Source: JBBCJT01 sp037190665
Lineage (GTDB): Bacteria > Pseudomonadota > Alphaproteobacteria > Acetobacterales > Acetobacteraceae
Assembly (NCBI GenBank): GCA_037190665.1
Contig: JBBCJT010000040.1
Coordinates: 1 to 23,085 of the forward strand
Reading direction: 5' to 3'
DNA length: 23,085 bases
The position numbers were made by a program, and so were the translations under genes. How positions within the stretch are numbered: position 1 is the first letter of the stretch; every line of letters begins with the position of its first letter. The notes under the pieces are model-generated. The model saw only the letters and a program-made list of their open reading frames with translations. It ran no database searches and was not told the DNA's origin. Below are positions 1 to 7,388 of the stretch, in pieces.

Positions 1-606
<606 letters not shown>

Positions 607-684
607 CCGGAGCGAGCCTTCCTCAACTGGAGGGAAGGCGCCCGCTTAAACCTCGCCGCCCCCGCGCTCAAGCCACCGGGAGGC

Positions 685-709
685 GGAACCCACCCCGCGG
701 GCGGGCGTT
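685..709 (+). promoter_or_regulatory. EcfG-type general stress response promoter
   Basis: GGAAC (685-689), a 16-base spacer and CGTT (706-709) match exactly the promoter consensus known for alphaproteobacterial EcfG sigma factors (GGAAC-N16 to 18-CGTT). The start codon of the glycine-zipper lipoprotein lies about 40 bases downstream. By rough counting at equal base frequencies, a perfect match with any of three spacings is expected about 0.5 times on both strands of this window. Its position in front of a gene, in a window that also encodes the sigma factors, is what makes it credible. Confidence 0.65.
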
Positions 710-749
710 TGAATAGCCAAGTCATTGGAGCGAAAGGGGAGATCACCGA

Positions 750-992
750 ATGCACAAGCTCGTCCTCGCCGTCGCGTCGATCGCAATGCTCGGCCTCGGC
801 GCCTGCGGCACGTCCCGTTCCGACCGCGCCCTGTCCGGTGCGGGCCTCGGTGCGGCGGCCGGCGCCGGTGTCAGCGCGCTGACCGGCGGCAACCTCGCGG
901 GCGGCGCGCTGATCGGCGGCGCGGCGGGCGCCATCGGCGGTGGCCTCACCTCGTCGTCCGACGTGAACCTCGGCAAGCCGGTCTGGCGCTAA
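750..992 (+). CDS. Small glycine-zipper lipoprotein
   Basis: An 80-residue protein of unknown exact role. Residues 1-18 form a lipoprotein signal peptide ending in the lipobox LGAC, with Cys19 the predicted lipidated residue. The mature part is dominated by GxxxG-type repeats (GAGLGAAAGAGVSALTGG and GGALIGGAAGAIGGG, roughly residues 30-67), as in outer-membrane glycine-zipper proteins of the 17-kDa antigen/OsmB type, and it ends in a short polar tail. Known OsmB-like proteins are stress-induced envelope lipoproteins. A GGGGAG ribosome site precedes the ATG, an exact EcfG promoter lies upstream and a strong terminator follows, so it is probably a single-gene, stress-regulated unit. Confidence 0.85.
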   Translation: MHKLVLAVASIAMLGLGACGTSRSDRALSGAGLGAAAGAGVSALTGGNLAGGALIGGAAGAIGGGLTSSSDVNLGKPVWR

Positions 993-1010
993 AGCCGGCC
1001 GCGAACCCGG

Positions 1011-1036
1011 AAAGCCGCCCGCAAGGGCGGCTTTCT
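1011..1036 (+). terminator. Rho-independent terminator of the glycine-zipper lipoprotein gene
   Basis: A perfect 10-base stem, AAAGCCGCCC/GGGCGGCTTT (1011-1020 and 1025-1034), closes on a GCAA tetraloop 18 bases after the stop codon. The descending arm ends in TTT, giving a short U tract. Confidence 0.85.
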
Positions 1037-1087
1037 GCGTCGGCCTCCCCCCTGCCCCGGTTCGGCCGTGGCAGCTAGCATGAGGCC

Positions 1088-1549
1088 ATGGCCGGAGTTG
1101 TGGTTACCGCGATCGAGACCCCGCTGCAGGACGCGGTCGCGGATCTGCTCCGGCAGTCGGACGAGGTCGCGGCCCGGCTGTATCCGGGCGAATACCGGCG
1201 GCCCATCACACCGCAGAGTCTGGCCACGCCGGACACCCGCGTTCTGGTCGCGCGGTGCGAAGGCAGGGCGATGGGCCTCTGCGTCCTGTTCGATCGCGGC
1301 GACGGCACCGCCGAACTCAAGCGCATGATCGTGGACGGGGGCGCCCGCGGGCAGGGCATAGGCGCCGCCCTGCTTCGCGGCGTATGGGAGGAGGCTGGAC
1401 GACTCGGTGTCCGGCTCATCCTGCTCGAAGTCGGCACCCGCAACACGGAAGCACAGGACCTCTACCGTGGCGCGGGCTCCACCGACCGCGGCCCGTTCCC
1501 GCCCTACCGCGCCTCGCCCATCAGCCTGTTCATGGAACGCGCCGTCTGA
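1088..1549 (+). CDS. GNAT family N-acetyltransferase
   Basis: A single-domain, 153-residue acetyl-CoA-dependent acyltransferase of the GNAT fold. Motif A, the acetyl-CoA pyrophosphate loop, is ARGQGIGAALL at about residues 83-93, directly after the beta-4 strand LKRMIVD. Motif B is visible as LEVGTRNTEAQDLYRGAGS, the usual N-x-x-A-x-x-L-Y element. The C-terminus PFPPYRASPISLFMER resembles small GNATs often annotated as general acetyltransferases. The substrate cannot be read from the sequence. It follows the preceding lipoprotein's terminator and converges with the ABC transporter gene, so it is probably transcribed alone. The start is the ATG at 1088; no strong ribosome site is visible. Confidence 0.88.
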   Translation: MAGVVVTAIETPLQDAVADLLRQSDEVAARLYPGEYRRPITPQSLATPDTRVLVARCEGRAMGLCVLFDRGDGTAELKRMIVDGGARGQGIGAALLRGVWEEAGRLGVRLILLEVGTRNTEAQDLYRGAGSTDRGPFPPYRASPISLFMERAV

Positions 1550-1566
1550 CGGTCTTCTGAAGACCG
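1550..1566. terminator. Small hairpin between convergent genes
   Basis: CGGTCT/AGACCG (1550-1555 and 1561-1566) around a five-base loop lies in the 27-base gap between the GNAT and ABC transporter stop codons. No U tract is present, so terminator function is only possible. Confidence 0.3.
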
Positions 1567-1576
1567 GCCGGTGGGT

Positions 1577-3418
1577 TCAGGCCTGCTCGGCCCGCCGCAC
1601 GAGACGGCGGAACAGTCCCCCGCGCGCCGGCGCCGGGCGGCGGCGGACACTCAGGCGTGCCCCGTCCGGGTTCTTCACCAGCCTGAGCGTCCGCTGGTGG
1701 TACGCCTCCAGCCCCGGCCGGTGGCCGATGGAGATCACCGCGGCATCCGCCAGCTCCGTCAGGAACAGCTCCATCATCGCCGCCTGGTTGTCCTCATCGA
1801 GCGCGGCCGTCGCCTCGTCCATGAAGATCCAGCGCGGCCGGTGCAGCAGCAGGCGCGCGAAGGCGAGTCGCTGCTGCTCGCCGAGGCTGAGCAGACGGTC
1901 CCACCGCTCCGTCTCGTCCAGCCGGTCGGCCAGATGCGGCAGCCCCACCCGCTCCAGCGCGTCGCGGATCGCCGGTTCGGCGAAGCTCTTTGCGGAAGCG
2001 GGATAGGCGATGGCGGCGCGCAGCGAACCCAGCGGCAGATAGGGGCGCTGCGGCATGAACATGCGGGACTCGGCAGGGGGCACCTGGATCTCGCCGCTGC
2101 CCCATGGCCACAGCCCGGCGATCGCGCGGAACAGGGTGGATTTGCCGGTTCCGGATTCGCCCTTGATCAGCACCCGCTCGCCGGCGCCGATCCACGCATT
2201 GGCTTCCTCGATCACGATCGCGCCATCCGGATAGGCCACCTTCACGTCGCGGAAGGCGAGAACCTCGCGGCCACGGGAATCGGGGCCCTCCACGACGGTG
2301 ATGCGGCTGTCGCCATCGTCGGATTCGAGGTCCTCCAGTACCTGCAATGCGTCCTGGAAGGTGAGCAGCCGTTCCACCGAGGACCGCCACTCCGCGATGC
2401 GCGGGAAGTTGTCCACGAACCAGTTCAGCGCGATCTGCACCTGCGCGAAGGCGGCCGCGATCTGCATCAGCCCGCCGAGCGTGATCGCGCCGGCGAAGTA
2501 GCGCGGGCTGGCGACGATGGTGGGAAACACCGTGCCCAGCATGCCGTAGGCGCTCGTCAGCCACATGAGCCGCCGCTGGCTGCGCATCAGGTTGCGCCAG
2601 ACATTCGCCACCGCCGCGAAGGAAGCGGCGAGGCCCCGCCGCTCATCCTCCTCGCCGCGGATCAGCGCGATCCCCTCCCCGCTCTCGCGCACGCGCACGA
2701 GGCCGAAGCGCAGGTCGCCTTCCGCCGAGTTGCGCTCGACATTGATCGCGACCATCGGCCGGCCGACGAGCCACGTCGCGGTCGATCCGATGCCCGCATA
2801 GATGACGGCCGCGAAGACCATGTAGCCGGGAATGTCGAACTCGTAGGACGCGAGTGCGACATGCAGCGGGCCGGACAGCGTCCACAGGATGCCGATGAAG
2901 CTGACCAGCATCAGCGCCGCGTTCAGGATGCCGACGGCGAACTCGACCGCCATCTCGGTGGAGACGCGCGCATCCTCGGCGATGCGCTGGTCGGGATTGT
3001 CCGCGCCTTCGGTTCCGGTGTGCGAGAGCTGGTAGTGCCGCCCGTCCGCGAGCCAGTCGGCGATCAGCCGGTCCGTCAGCCAGCCGCGCCAGCGGAGTTG
3101 CAGGAGCTGCTTGACGTAGAGCTGGTAGACGGCGGTCCCCATCGAGGCGACGGCAAGGCCGACGAACAGGACCATCTGCAGCAGGAAGGCATCGCGGTCG
3201 CGTGCTTCCAGCGCGTTGAAGAAGTCGCGGTTCCACAGGTTGAACCGCACCTGGATCGCGATCTGCGCCAGGGTCAGCACGACCAGGCCACCCGCCATTA
3301 GCCAGGCGCGCCAGCTTCCCTCGCCACGGAAGAACGGCGCGGCAAGACCGAAGAAGCGGCGCAGGAATCCGCCCGTTTGCGGTGCGCTCACGGGAGGAAG
3401 TGTTGCTTCGGGCGCCAC
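1577..3418 (-). CDS. ABC transporter, fused permease/ATPase of the SbmA-BacA/YddA (ABC_membrane_2) type
   Basis: A 613-residue half-transporter with an N-terminal membrane domain and a C-terminal nucleotide-binding domain. The membrane part (about 35-340) contains several hydrophobic spans and the NPDQRIAED motif (141-149), characteristic of the ABCD/YddA transmembrane-region-2 family. The ATPase has Walker A GESGTGKS (420-427), a Q-loop MPQ (455-457), signature LSLGEQQR (510-517), Walker B IFMDE (531-535) and an H-loop histidine (566), so it looks active. Family members export or import long-chain acyl-CoA, peptides or cobalamin; this substrate is not evident. It starts at a GTG nine bases after the stop of the upstream repeat-protein gene, which suggests co-transcription. 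A GTG at 3391 is an alternative start. Confidence 0.92.
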   Translation of the reverse strand: MAPEATLPPVSAPQTGGFLRRFFGLAAPFFRGEGSWRAWLMAGGLVVLTLAQIAIQVRFNLWNRDFFNALEARDRDAFLLQMVLFVGLAVASMGTAVYQLYVKQLLQLRWRGWLTDRLIADWLADGRHYQLSHTGTEGADNPDQRIAEDARVSTEMAVEFAVGILNAALMLVSFIGILWTLSGPLHVALASYEFDIPGYMVFAAVIYAGIGSTATWLVGRPMVAINVERNSAEGDLRFGLVRVRESGEGIALIRGEEDERRGLAASFAAVANVWRNLMRSQRRLMWLTSAYGMLGTVFPTIVASPRYFAGAITLGGLMQIAAAFAQVQIALNWFVDNFPRIAEWRSSVERLLTFQDALQVLEDLESDDGDSRITVVEGPDSRGREVLAFRDVKVAYPDGAIVIEEANAWIGAGERVLIKGESGTGKSTLFRAIAGLWPWGSGEIQVPPAESRMFMPQRPYLPLGSLRAAIAYPASAKSFAEPAIRDALERVGLPHLADRLDETERWDRLLSLGEQQRLAFARLLLHRPRWIFMDEATAALDEDNQAAMMELFLTELADAAVISIGHRPGLEAYHQRTLRLVKNPDGARLSVRRRPAPARGGLFRRLVRRAEQA

Positions 3419-3427
3419 TGAGAAGCT

Positions 3428-4057
3428 CTATTTGATGGGGACTGGCTCAAGCTTGTCGGTCGTCGGGCCGATGCGTTCCCCCACGAGGGCGCGGCCGCGT
3501 TCGGTTTCGATGCCGTGCCCTTCGACGGCGAGCTTCGTACCGGGCTTGAGTTTGTCGCCAAGGGCGGCCACCGCTTCGGGCGGCATGCGGACCACGGTGC
3601 CATCGGTGAGGATGACGCCGGCCGGCTCTCCCTGCGGAGAGAAGTACGGGCTGCGCACCTCGCCCTGCGTCGTCAGCACGGTGGTCGGCGTGTCGAAGGT
3701 GGGCAGCCGCCACCAGGGGCGTTCCACGAAGCTCGGTTCGGTGGAGGTGTCGGGCGCCCAGGCCAGCATCGTGATCACCGGCGCGGAACGCGCGCGGATG
3801 CCCCAGACGACCACGGGCCGGCCGACCGGCACCGCTTCGCGCACGCGCTCGCCCACCGGCGGCGGGATGATCACCTGCGGCCCTTCACGGAACAGCAGGC
3901 CATCCGTCTCCCCGGCGGTGTTGATCAGGTAGCGTTCGACGTTGCCGGTGAAGGACGGCAGTTGCGTCGGGTCGAACCACAGGCCGGGCGGCGTCTGCGC
4001 TGCCGCAGCCACCCCCGCGGAGGACAGGACGAGCCCGGCCAGGGCACGGCGGTTCAT
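3428..4057 (-). CDS. Secreted protein with two tandem OB-like repeats, unknown function
   Basis: A 209-residue protein with a probable signal peptide (residues 1-20, ending AAAAQ). I do not recognise a named family. Aligning the protein with itself shows two degenerate repeats, about 36-98 and 129-195. They share the pattern G-x-V, then GE-x-x-G-[LV]-[LI]-x-x-[DE]-G, then V-x-x-[PM]-PP, then V/L-x-x-G-x-x-[VL]-x-V-x-G. The alternating strand pattern suggests small beta-barrels of OB type, which is an inference. A GAGG element precedes the ATG. It lies nine bases from DUF1328 upstream and nine bases from the ABC transporter downstream, on the same strand, so the three are probably one transcription unit. 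It may be a periplasmic partner of the transporter or an envelope stress protein. Confidence 0.8.
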   Translation of the reverse strand: MNRRALAGLVLSSAGVAAAAQTPPGLWFDPTQLPSFTGNVERYLINTAGETDGLLFREGPQVIIPPPVGERVREAVPVGRPVVVWGIRARSAPVITMLAWAPDTSTEPSFVERPWWRLPTFDTPTTVLTTQGEVRSPYFSPQGEPAGVILTDGTVVRMPPEAVAALGDKLKPGTKLAVEGHGIETERGRALVGERIGPTTDKLEPVPIK

Positions 4058-4066
4058 CGCGCCTCG

Positions 4067-4228
4067 TCAGACCCGGACCACGCCCATGAACAGCGAGATC
4101 ACGAACAGCACGAGGAAGACGAAGAAGAGGATCTTGGCGATGCCTGCCGCGGCCGAGGCGATGCCGCCGAAGCCGAACAGCGCGGCGACCAGTGCCACCA
4201 GCAGGAAGATGAGGCTGTAGTAAAGCAT
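4067..4228 (-). CDS. DUF1328 family small membrane protein
   Basis: A 53-residue protein, MLYYSLIFLLVALVAALFGF onward, with two hydrophobic helices separated by the glycine/alanine turn GGIASAAAGIAK. This is the standard size and sequence of DUF1328 (YtjA-like) proteins. The frame extends upstream to 4288, but I use the ATG at 4228 because AGGAG lies seven bases before it and the family begins at this Met-Leu. Function is unknown. Members are often stress-induced and encoded near csbD, as here. An EcfG-like promoter lies about 30 bases upstream, and the gene appears to head an operon with the repeat protein and the ABC transporter. Confidence 0.92.
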   Translation of the reverse strand: MLYYSLIFLLVALVAALFGFGGIASAAAGIAKILFFVFLVLFVISLFMGVVRV

Positions 4229-4259
4229 CCGGCGTCTCCTGACCTTGTCTCCGGCTGCT

Positions 4260-4284
4260 AACGCACGGTCATGGTCGCGGTTGC
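4260..4284 (-). promoter_or_regulatory. Candidate EcfG-type promoter for the DUF1328 cluster
   Basis: Read on the minus strand: GCAAC (4284-4280), 16 bases, CGTT (4263-4260). This is one mismatch from GGAAC-N16-CGTT and lies about 32 bases before the DUF1328 start codon. One-mismatch matches are common by chance, so the support comes from position and from the gene type. Confidence 0.4.
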
Positions 4285-4291
4285 GCACGCC

Positions 4292-4326
4292 AAACGAAAG
4301 CGCCGCCGGGTTGCCCCGGCGGCGCC
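4292..4326 (-). terminator. Rho-independent terminator after csbD
   Basis: An 11-base perfect stem, GCGCCGCCGGG/CCCGGCGGCGC (4300-4310 and 4315-4325), with a four-base loop. On the minus strand it is followed by TTTCGTTT. It lies about 25 bases after the csbD stop and separates csbD from the DUF1328 promoter. Confidence 0.75.
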
Positions 4327-4349
4327 TTGCCTGTTGCCAGATCGTCGGA

Positions 4350-4547
4350 TCAGAGGCGGCCTTCCCAATCCTTCACCTGGCGGTCGGCTTCGTCCTTCGC
4401 GATGCCGTAGCGTTCCTGCACCTTGCCGACGAGCTGGTCGCGCTTGCCTTCGATGACGGTCAGGTCATCGTCGGTCAGCTTACCCCACTGCTCCTTCACC
4501 GATCCGGTCATCTGCTTCCAGTTACCCGCAATGCGATCCCAGTTCAT
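4350..4547 (-). CDS. CsbD family stress protein
   Basis: A 65-residue hydrophilic protein, MNWDRIAGNWKQMTGSVKEQ onward, matching the CsbD family across its length (NWDRIAGNWKQ, GSVKEQWGKLTDDDL, IEGKRDQLVGKVQERYG, DEADRQVKDWE). CsbD-like proteins are small helical, abundant general-stress proteins of unknown mechanism, controlled by sigma-B in Bacillus and commonly by EcfG in Alphaproteobacteria. AGGAG lies seven bases before the ATG. A candidate EcfG promoter at 4597-4622 and a strong terminator make it look like a single-gene unit between the lipoprotein pair and the DUF1328 cluster. Confidence 0.93.
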   Translation of the reverse strand: MNWDRIAGNWKQMTGSVKEQWGKLTDDDLTVIEGKRDQLVGKVQERYGIAKDEADRQVKDWEGRL

Positions 4548-4596
4548 GGCATTCTCCTGACGTGCCGGGACGATCCCCGTCCGGCTCTGGTCATCG

Positions 4597-4622
4597 AACG
4601 CCCGATGGCGAGAGAGGGTTTC
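4597..4622 (-). promoter_or_regulatory. Candidate EcfG-type promoter for csbD
   Basis: On the minus strand: GAAAC (4622-4618), 17 bases, CGTT (4600-4597). This is one mismatch from the GGAAC-N17-CGTT consensus and lies 50 bases before the csbD start codon. CsbD genes are typical general-stress targets, which supports the reading. Confidence 0.45.
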
Positions 4623-4673
4623 GGGAGCGCAGCAAGAGTCATGGAAGGGCCGGTCAAGGCCCTGCTGCCGTTC

Positions 4674-5294
4674 TCAGCGCGCCGGGAAATACCGTGCCAG
4701 GATCCTCATCCGGCCATTCAGCGCATTGCGCGTCTGCACTGCATCTTCCCGGCCGTGACGGGTGAAGAGAACGACGGGTCCCACGGGGACGGCGTACATG
4801 TCCGTCCGCGGCACGATGTGGTCCGTACCCTGCCCGAGGCCTTCCGTGTCGGATTCGATCACCAGCGTGCGATAGGCCGGCTGCATCTGCATCCCCGCGC
4901 GCAGGGACGTGCCGCGATGCCTGAACCCGCTGCGCGGCTTCTCCGATACCACATGGCCGGCGGCATTCAGGACGCGAAGGCGGGGCGAGAAGGTCGCCTC
5001 CCCCTGCGCCATGCTGATGACGTCCATGATGTACGGCTCCGCCATCTCGGGCAGTTGCACGACGACATAGACGCGCCCCGGCTCGCCGGCCTGCGCCACG
5101 CACGAGGCATCCGCGCCGATGTCGAATTCCAGCGTGGACGCCCGCGTGCCCTGCGGCGCCGGCAGGACGTGGGCGGGCGACAGGTCCATCTGCGACGCGC
5201 AGGCTCGCCCCGCCAGACTGGTCACAGGCGGAGGAGCCTGCGTTGCGGCACAGGCGCCGAGCGCAAGCGACACGACGCAGACAGGAAGGCGCAT
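4674..5294 (-). CDS. Putative lipoprotein, weakly MalM-like
   Basis: A 206-residue protein beginning MRLPVCVVSLALGACAATQA, with a lipoprotein signal and the lipobox LGAC. I do not recognise it securely. The mature part has strand-rich segments (GRVYVVVQLPEMAEPYIMDV, FSPRLRVLNAAGHVV, YRTLVIESD, DMYAVPVGPVVLFTRHG). Their order recalls maltose-operon periplasmic protein MalM, a loose resemblance that should be tested. The ATG at 5294 overlaps the TGA of the upstream lipoprotein gene by one base (TGATG), with GAGGGAG just upstream, so translation is probably coupled. The GTG one codon earlier is the less likely start. Confidence 0.78.
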   Translation of the reverse strand: MRLPVCVVSLALGACAATQAPPPVTSLAGRACASQMDLSPAHVLPAPQGTRASTLEFDIGADASCVAQAGEPGRVYVVVQLPEMAEPYIMDVISMAQGEATFSPRLRVLNAAGHVVSEKPRSGFRHRGTSLRAGMQMQPAYRTLVIESDTEGLGQGTDHIVPRTDMYAVPVGPVVLFTRHGREDAVQTRNALNGRMRILARYFPAR

Positions 5295-5974
5295 CACTGC
5301 ATCTCCCTCGCGACCGACCGGCCGGCGTCGCTGAGCACGACCTCCAGCCCCCGCGCGGCTGCCGGCACCTGCGCGATCAGCGTGGCGTAGTCGGGATACT
5401 CGGCCGCCCGCAGGGCTTCGGGTTGCGCGCTGACGGGTACATCCATCAGCACCGCGTTGGTCCCTGCCTGGACCAGCCGCGCACGGCCGGACACGACGGG
5501 GCGATACGGCGTGGCCATCCCGTTCGCGACATAGCCCTGCCCGGTAATGGCGACATCGAGATAGGCATCGACCGGATCGGCCGGATCGACGGCCGGCAGT
5601 GTCCGGACCGGCTGGTGCGGCGTGCGCCCGATGGCGATCTCGCGAACCGCATAGCCATCCTTGCGCAATTGCTCGATCAGCGCCTTCGTGAAGATGGAGG
5701 CGGCGCTGTAGTTCTGCTGGCGCAGATGCTCATTGAAAGTGTCCTGCCGGCCCGTCTGGATGCCGGCATCCACCAGTGCGCCGATGATGCCGAACATCGC
5801 GCCGGGGCTGTTGTTGAGGAACAGAGTCGTCTCCTCCGGCACCGCCGGCGTCAGCAGGCCGATCGTGCGTACCTGCGCGGTCTGGCGGTCATAGGGAATC
5901 TCGCGCTGCTGCGCGCAGCCGACGACCAGCACCAGGCCCACCACGAGGGCCAGAAAATTGCGAATCCGGGACAA
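5294..5974 (-). CDS. Putative lipoprotein of unknown function
   Basis: A 226-residue protein with a lipoprotein signal peptide and lipobox VVGC (residues 17-20), so it is probably envelope-anchored. I do not recognise the family. Visible features are a TIGLLTPAVPEETTLFLNNSP segment, a glycine/alanine helix (MFGIIGALVDAGIQTG), a helical stretch ending ALIEQLRKDGYAV, the acidic turn DPADPVDAYLDVAITG and a beta strand SGRARLVQAGTNAVL. The general plan (small secreted protein, conserved QLRKDGYAV-type helix followed by a D-x-x-L-D strand) resembles lipoproteins that sense or scaffold at the outer membrane, but this is an inference. It is the first gene of a two-gene unit, sharing a TGATG junction with the downstream lipoprotein. 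Confidence 0.8.
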   Translation of the reverse strand: MSRIRNFLALVVGLVLVVGCAQQREIPYDRQTAQVRTIGLLTPAVPEETTLFLNNSPGAMFGIIGALVDAGIQTGRQDTFNEHLRQQNYSAASIFTKALIEQLRKDGYAVREIAIGRTPHQPVRTLPAVDPADPVDAYLDVAITGQGYVANGMATPYRPVVSGRARLVQAGTNAVLMDVPVSAQPEALRAAEYPDYATLIAQVPAAARGLEVVLSDAGRSVAREMQ

Positions 5975-6002
5975 AATATCCTCGCTGAAATCTTGGTTTC
6001 GT

Positions 6003-6041
6003 AGATTTTATACTTTCCGAATATGGACACAAGCGCACTTT
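6003..6041 (-). promoter_or_regulatory. Possible promoter of the lipoprotein pair
   Basis: The AT-rich tract upstream of 5974 reads, on the minus strand, TTGTGT followed by GTATAAAATC with a spacing slightly short of ideal. It is the only promoter-like sequence in the gap, and its match is weak. Confidence 0.25.
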
Positions 6042-6057
6042 GTCGGCTTGCGTTCAG

Positions 6058-6073
6058 AATTCATTAATGAATT
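6058..6073. repeat. 16-base perfect AT-rich palindrome
   Basis: AATTCATTAATGAATT is its own reverse complement. It lies in the gap between phyR and the lipoprotein pair, 84 bases upstream of the lipoprotein start codon. It could be an operator for a dimeric regulator or part of the phyR 3' region. Confidence 0.5.
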
Positions 6074-6080
6074 TCTGTCG

Positions 6081-6097
6081 CCCCGCGGTTTGCGGGG
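6081..6097 (-). terminator. Hairpin downstream of phyR
   Basis: CCCCGC/GCGGGG (6081-6086 and 6092-6097) with a five-base loop, 25 bases past the phyR stop on the minus strand. It is followed by a short AAATTC tract rather than a U run, so it is a weak terminator candidate. Confidence 0.4.
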
Positions 6098-6121
6098 TGC
6101 GTCGGGTCAGGACCGCCGGAC

Positions 6122-6841
6122 TTACGGAACCGGCACCCCGCCGCTCACCGCCTGGTACGTGGCGATGGCAAGCGTCAGCGGTTCGAACGGCTTGGTGATG
6201 ACGAACGCGGGTTCCACCCGTTCGCCGGTCAGCAGCCGCTCCGGATACGCGGTGACGAAGATCACCGGCACCTTCGTCGATTCGAGGATGCGCGCCACCG
6301 CACTGGTGCCGTCGCCCCCCGCGCCGAGATTGATGTCCGCGAGAATGAGGCCGGGCATGTGCGCCAGCGCGATGGCCAGCGCCTCCGCCTCGCTCGCGGC
6401 CGTGCCGATCACCCGATGGCCGCACTCCTCCACAAGCATGGCGAGATCCATCGCGATGATCGGCTCGTCCTCGATGATGAGCACGTCCGTGGCCGCGGTG
6501 GAGCGCAGCTTGGCCTTGGCCGCGGCGAGGCTTTCCTCCGCGGCGGTGGCCTGCATGCCGACCACCTCGGCGGCCTCCGGCAGCTTCAGATCCTCGAGCG
6601 CGGTCAGCAGCAGCAACTGTCGCTCGCGGTGCCCGAGTCCGGCCGCGGGCTCCGGCATGAGCGGGGCGATGCGGCTGATCGCGGCATAGAGCGCGAGTCG
6701 CGCGGGCATCGGCGGCAGTTCCTCCCGCAGCACGCGCGCCACCAGCGCATCGCCGGCGCTCTGCCCGCCGGCAAGGGCGCGGGCGAACCGCCGCGCATAG
6801 GGCAGCGCCCGGACCAGCTCCTCCCTATTCAGTGCGCTCAT
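6122..6841 (-). CDS. phyR: Anti-anti-sigma response regulator PhyR
   Basis: Partner-switching response regulator of the general stress response. When phosphorylated, its N-terminal sigma-like domain sequesters NepR and frees EcfG. The 239 residues comprise an EcfG-like output domain (about 1-113: sigma2-like LPYARRFARAL, sigma4-like HRERQLLLLTALEDLKLPEAAEVVG) and a receiver domain (118-233). The receiver has acidic residues E124/D125, phosphoacceptor D169 (LILADINLG), T197 in the FATGUY-type segment PVIFVTAYPERLLTG, and K217 (ITKPFEP). All functional residues are present. The ATG at 6841 is divergent from the first EcfG gene across only 52 bases. No PhyK-type kinase is encoded in the window. 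Confidence 0.95.
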   Translation of the reverse strand: MSALNREELVRALPYARRFARALAGGQSAGDALVARVLREELPPMPARLALYAAISRIAPLMPEPAAGLGHRERQLLLLTALEDLKLPEAAEVVGMQATAAEESLAAAKAKLRSTAATDVLIIEDEPIIAMDLAMLVEECGHRVIGTAASEAEALAIALAHMPGLILADINLGAGGDGTSAVARILESTKVPVIFVTAYPERLLTGERVEPAFVITKPFEPLTLAIATYQAVSGGVPVP

Positions 6842-6893
6842 GTGCTTTTCCCTTATGCATCGTTCGGGGGCGTGTTAGCGCCCCTGTGTGCCC

Positions 6894-7388
6894 ATGGGCG
6901 ATGAACCCACCGACCCGCGGCGGGAGATCGGATCGCTGCTGCCCGACCTCCGCGCCTTCGCCCGCTTTCTCGCGCGCGACCCTGCCATTGCCGACGATCT
7001 CGTGCAGGAGGCGGTGCTGCGCGCGTTGCGCGCGCTGCCTCAGTTTCAGGGTGGCACGAACCTGAAGGCGTGGTGCTTCACGATCCTGCGCAATGTCTTC
7101 TACGAGCAGGTACGGCGCAAACGCGTCGAGATCCGCGCGGCCGCACAGGCCATGCCGGCGGAGGCCGCCACGCCCGGTGGACAGGGTACGTTCGATGCGA
7201 TGCGCGACCTGACGCAGGCGATGTGGGGCCTGTCGCCGTTGCTGCGGGAAGCGTTGAGCCTGGTCGGAGCGCAAGGATTGTCGCATGAGGAAGCAGCGGT
7301 GATCTGCGGCGTGCCAGTCGGCACCATGAAAGCGCGCGTTTCCCGCGCCCGCAACGCTCTTGCTGCGGCGCTGGAAAGGAAAGCCTAG
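6894..7388 (+). CDS. ecfG: EcfG-family RNA polymerase sigma factor (copy 1)
   Basis: A 164-residue sigma factor of the ECF15/EcfG group that directs RNA polymerase to stress promoters and is held inactive by NepR. The sigma2 region spans about 10-75 (LLPDLRAFARFLA, ADDLVQEAVLRALR, GTNLKAWCFTILRNVFYEQVRRKR). The sigma4 region spans about 102-160 (LSPLLREALSLVGAQGLSHEEAAVICGVPVGTMKARVSRARNAL, the helix-turn-helix). GTNLKAW-FTILRN is the hallmark EcfG signature. No clear ribosome site precedes the ATG at 6894 or the GTG two codons earlier. It is divergent from phyR, the standard arrangement, but nepR is displaced downstream behind a second sigma gene. Confidence 0.93.
   Translation: MGDEPTDPRREIGSLLPDLRAFARFLARDPAIADDLVQEAVLRALRALPQFQGGTNLKAWCFTILRNVFYEQVRRKRVEIRAAAQAMPAEAATPGGQGTFDAMRDLTQAMWGLSPLLREALSLVGAQGLSHEEAAVICGVPVGTMKARVSRARNALAAALERKA

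Noticed and set aside
1571..3301. 576-codon open frame opposite the ABC transporter
   Set aside because: The translation has no domain pattern and is rich in Arg, Gln, Asp and His as expected for an antisense shadow; all ABC motifs are on the minus strand.
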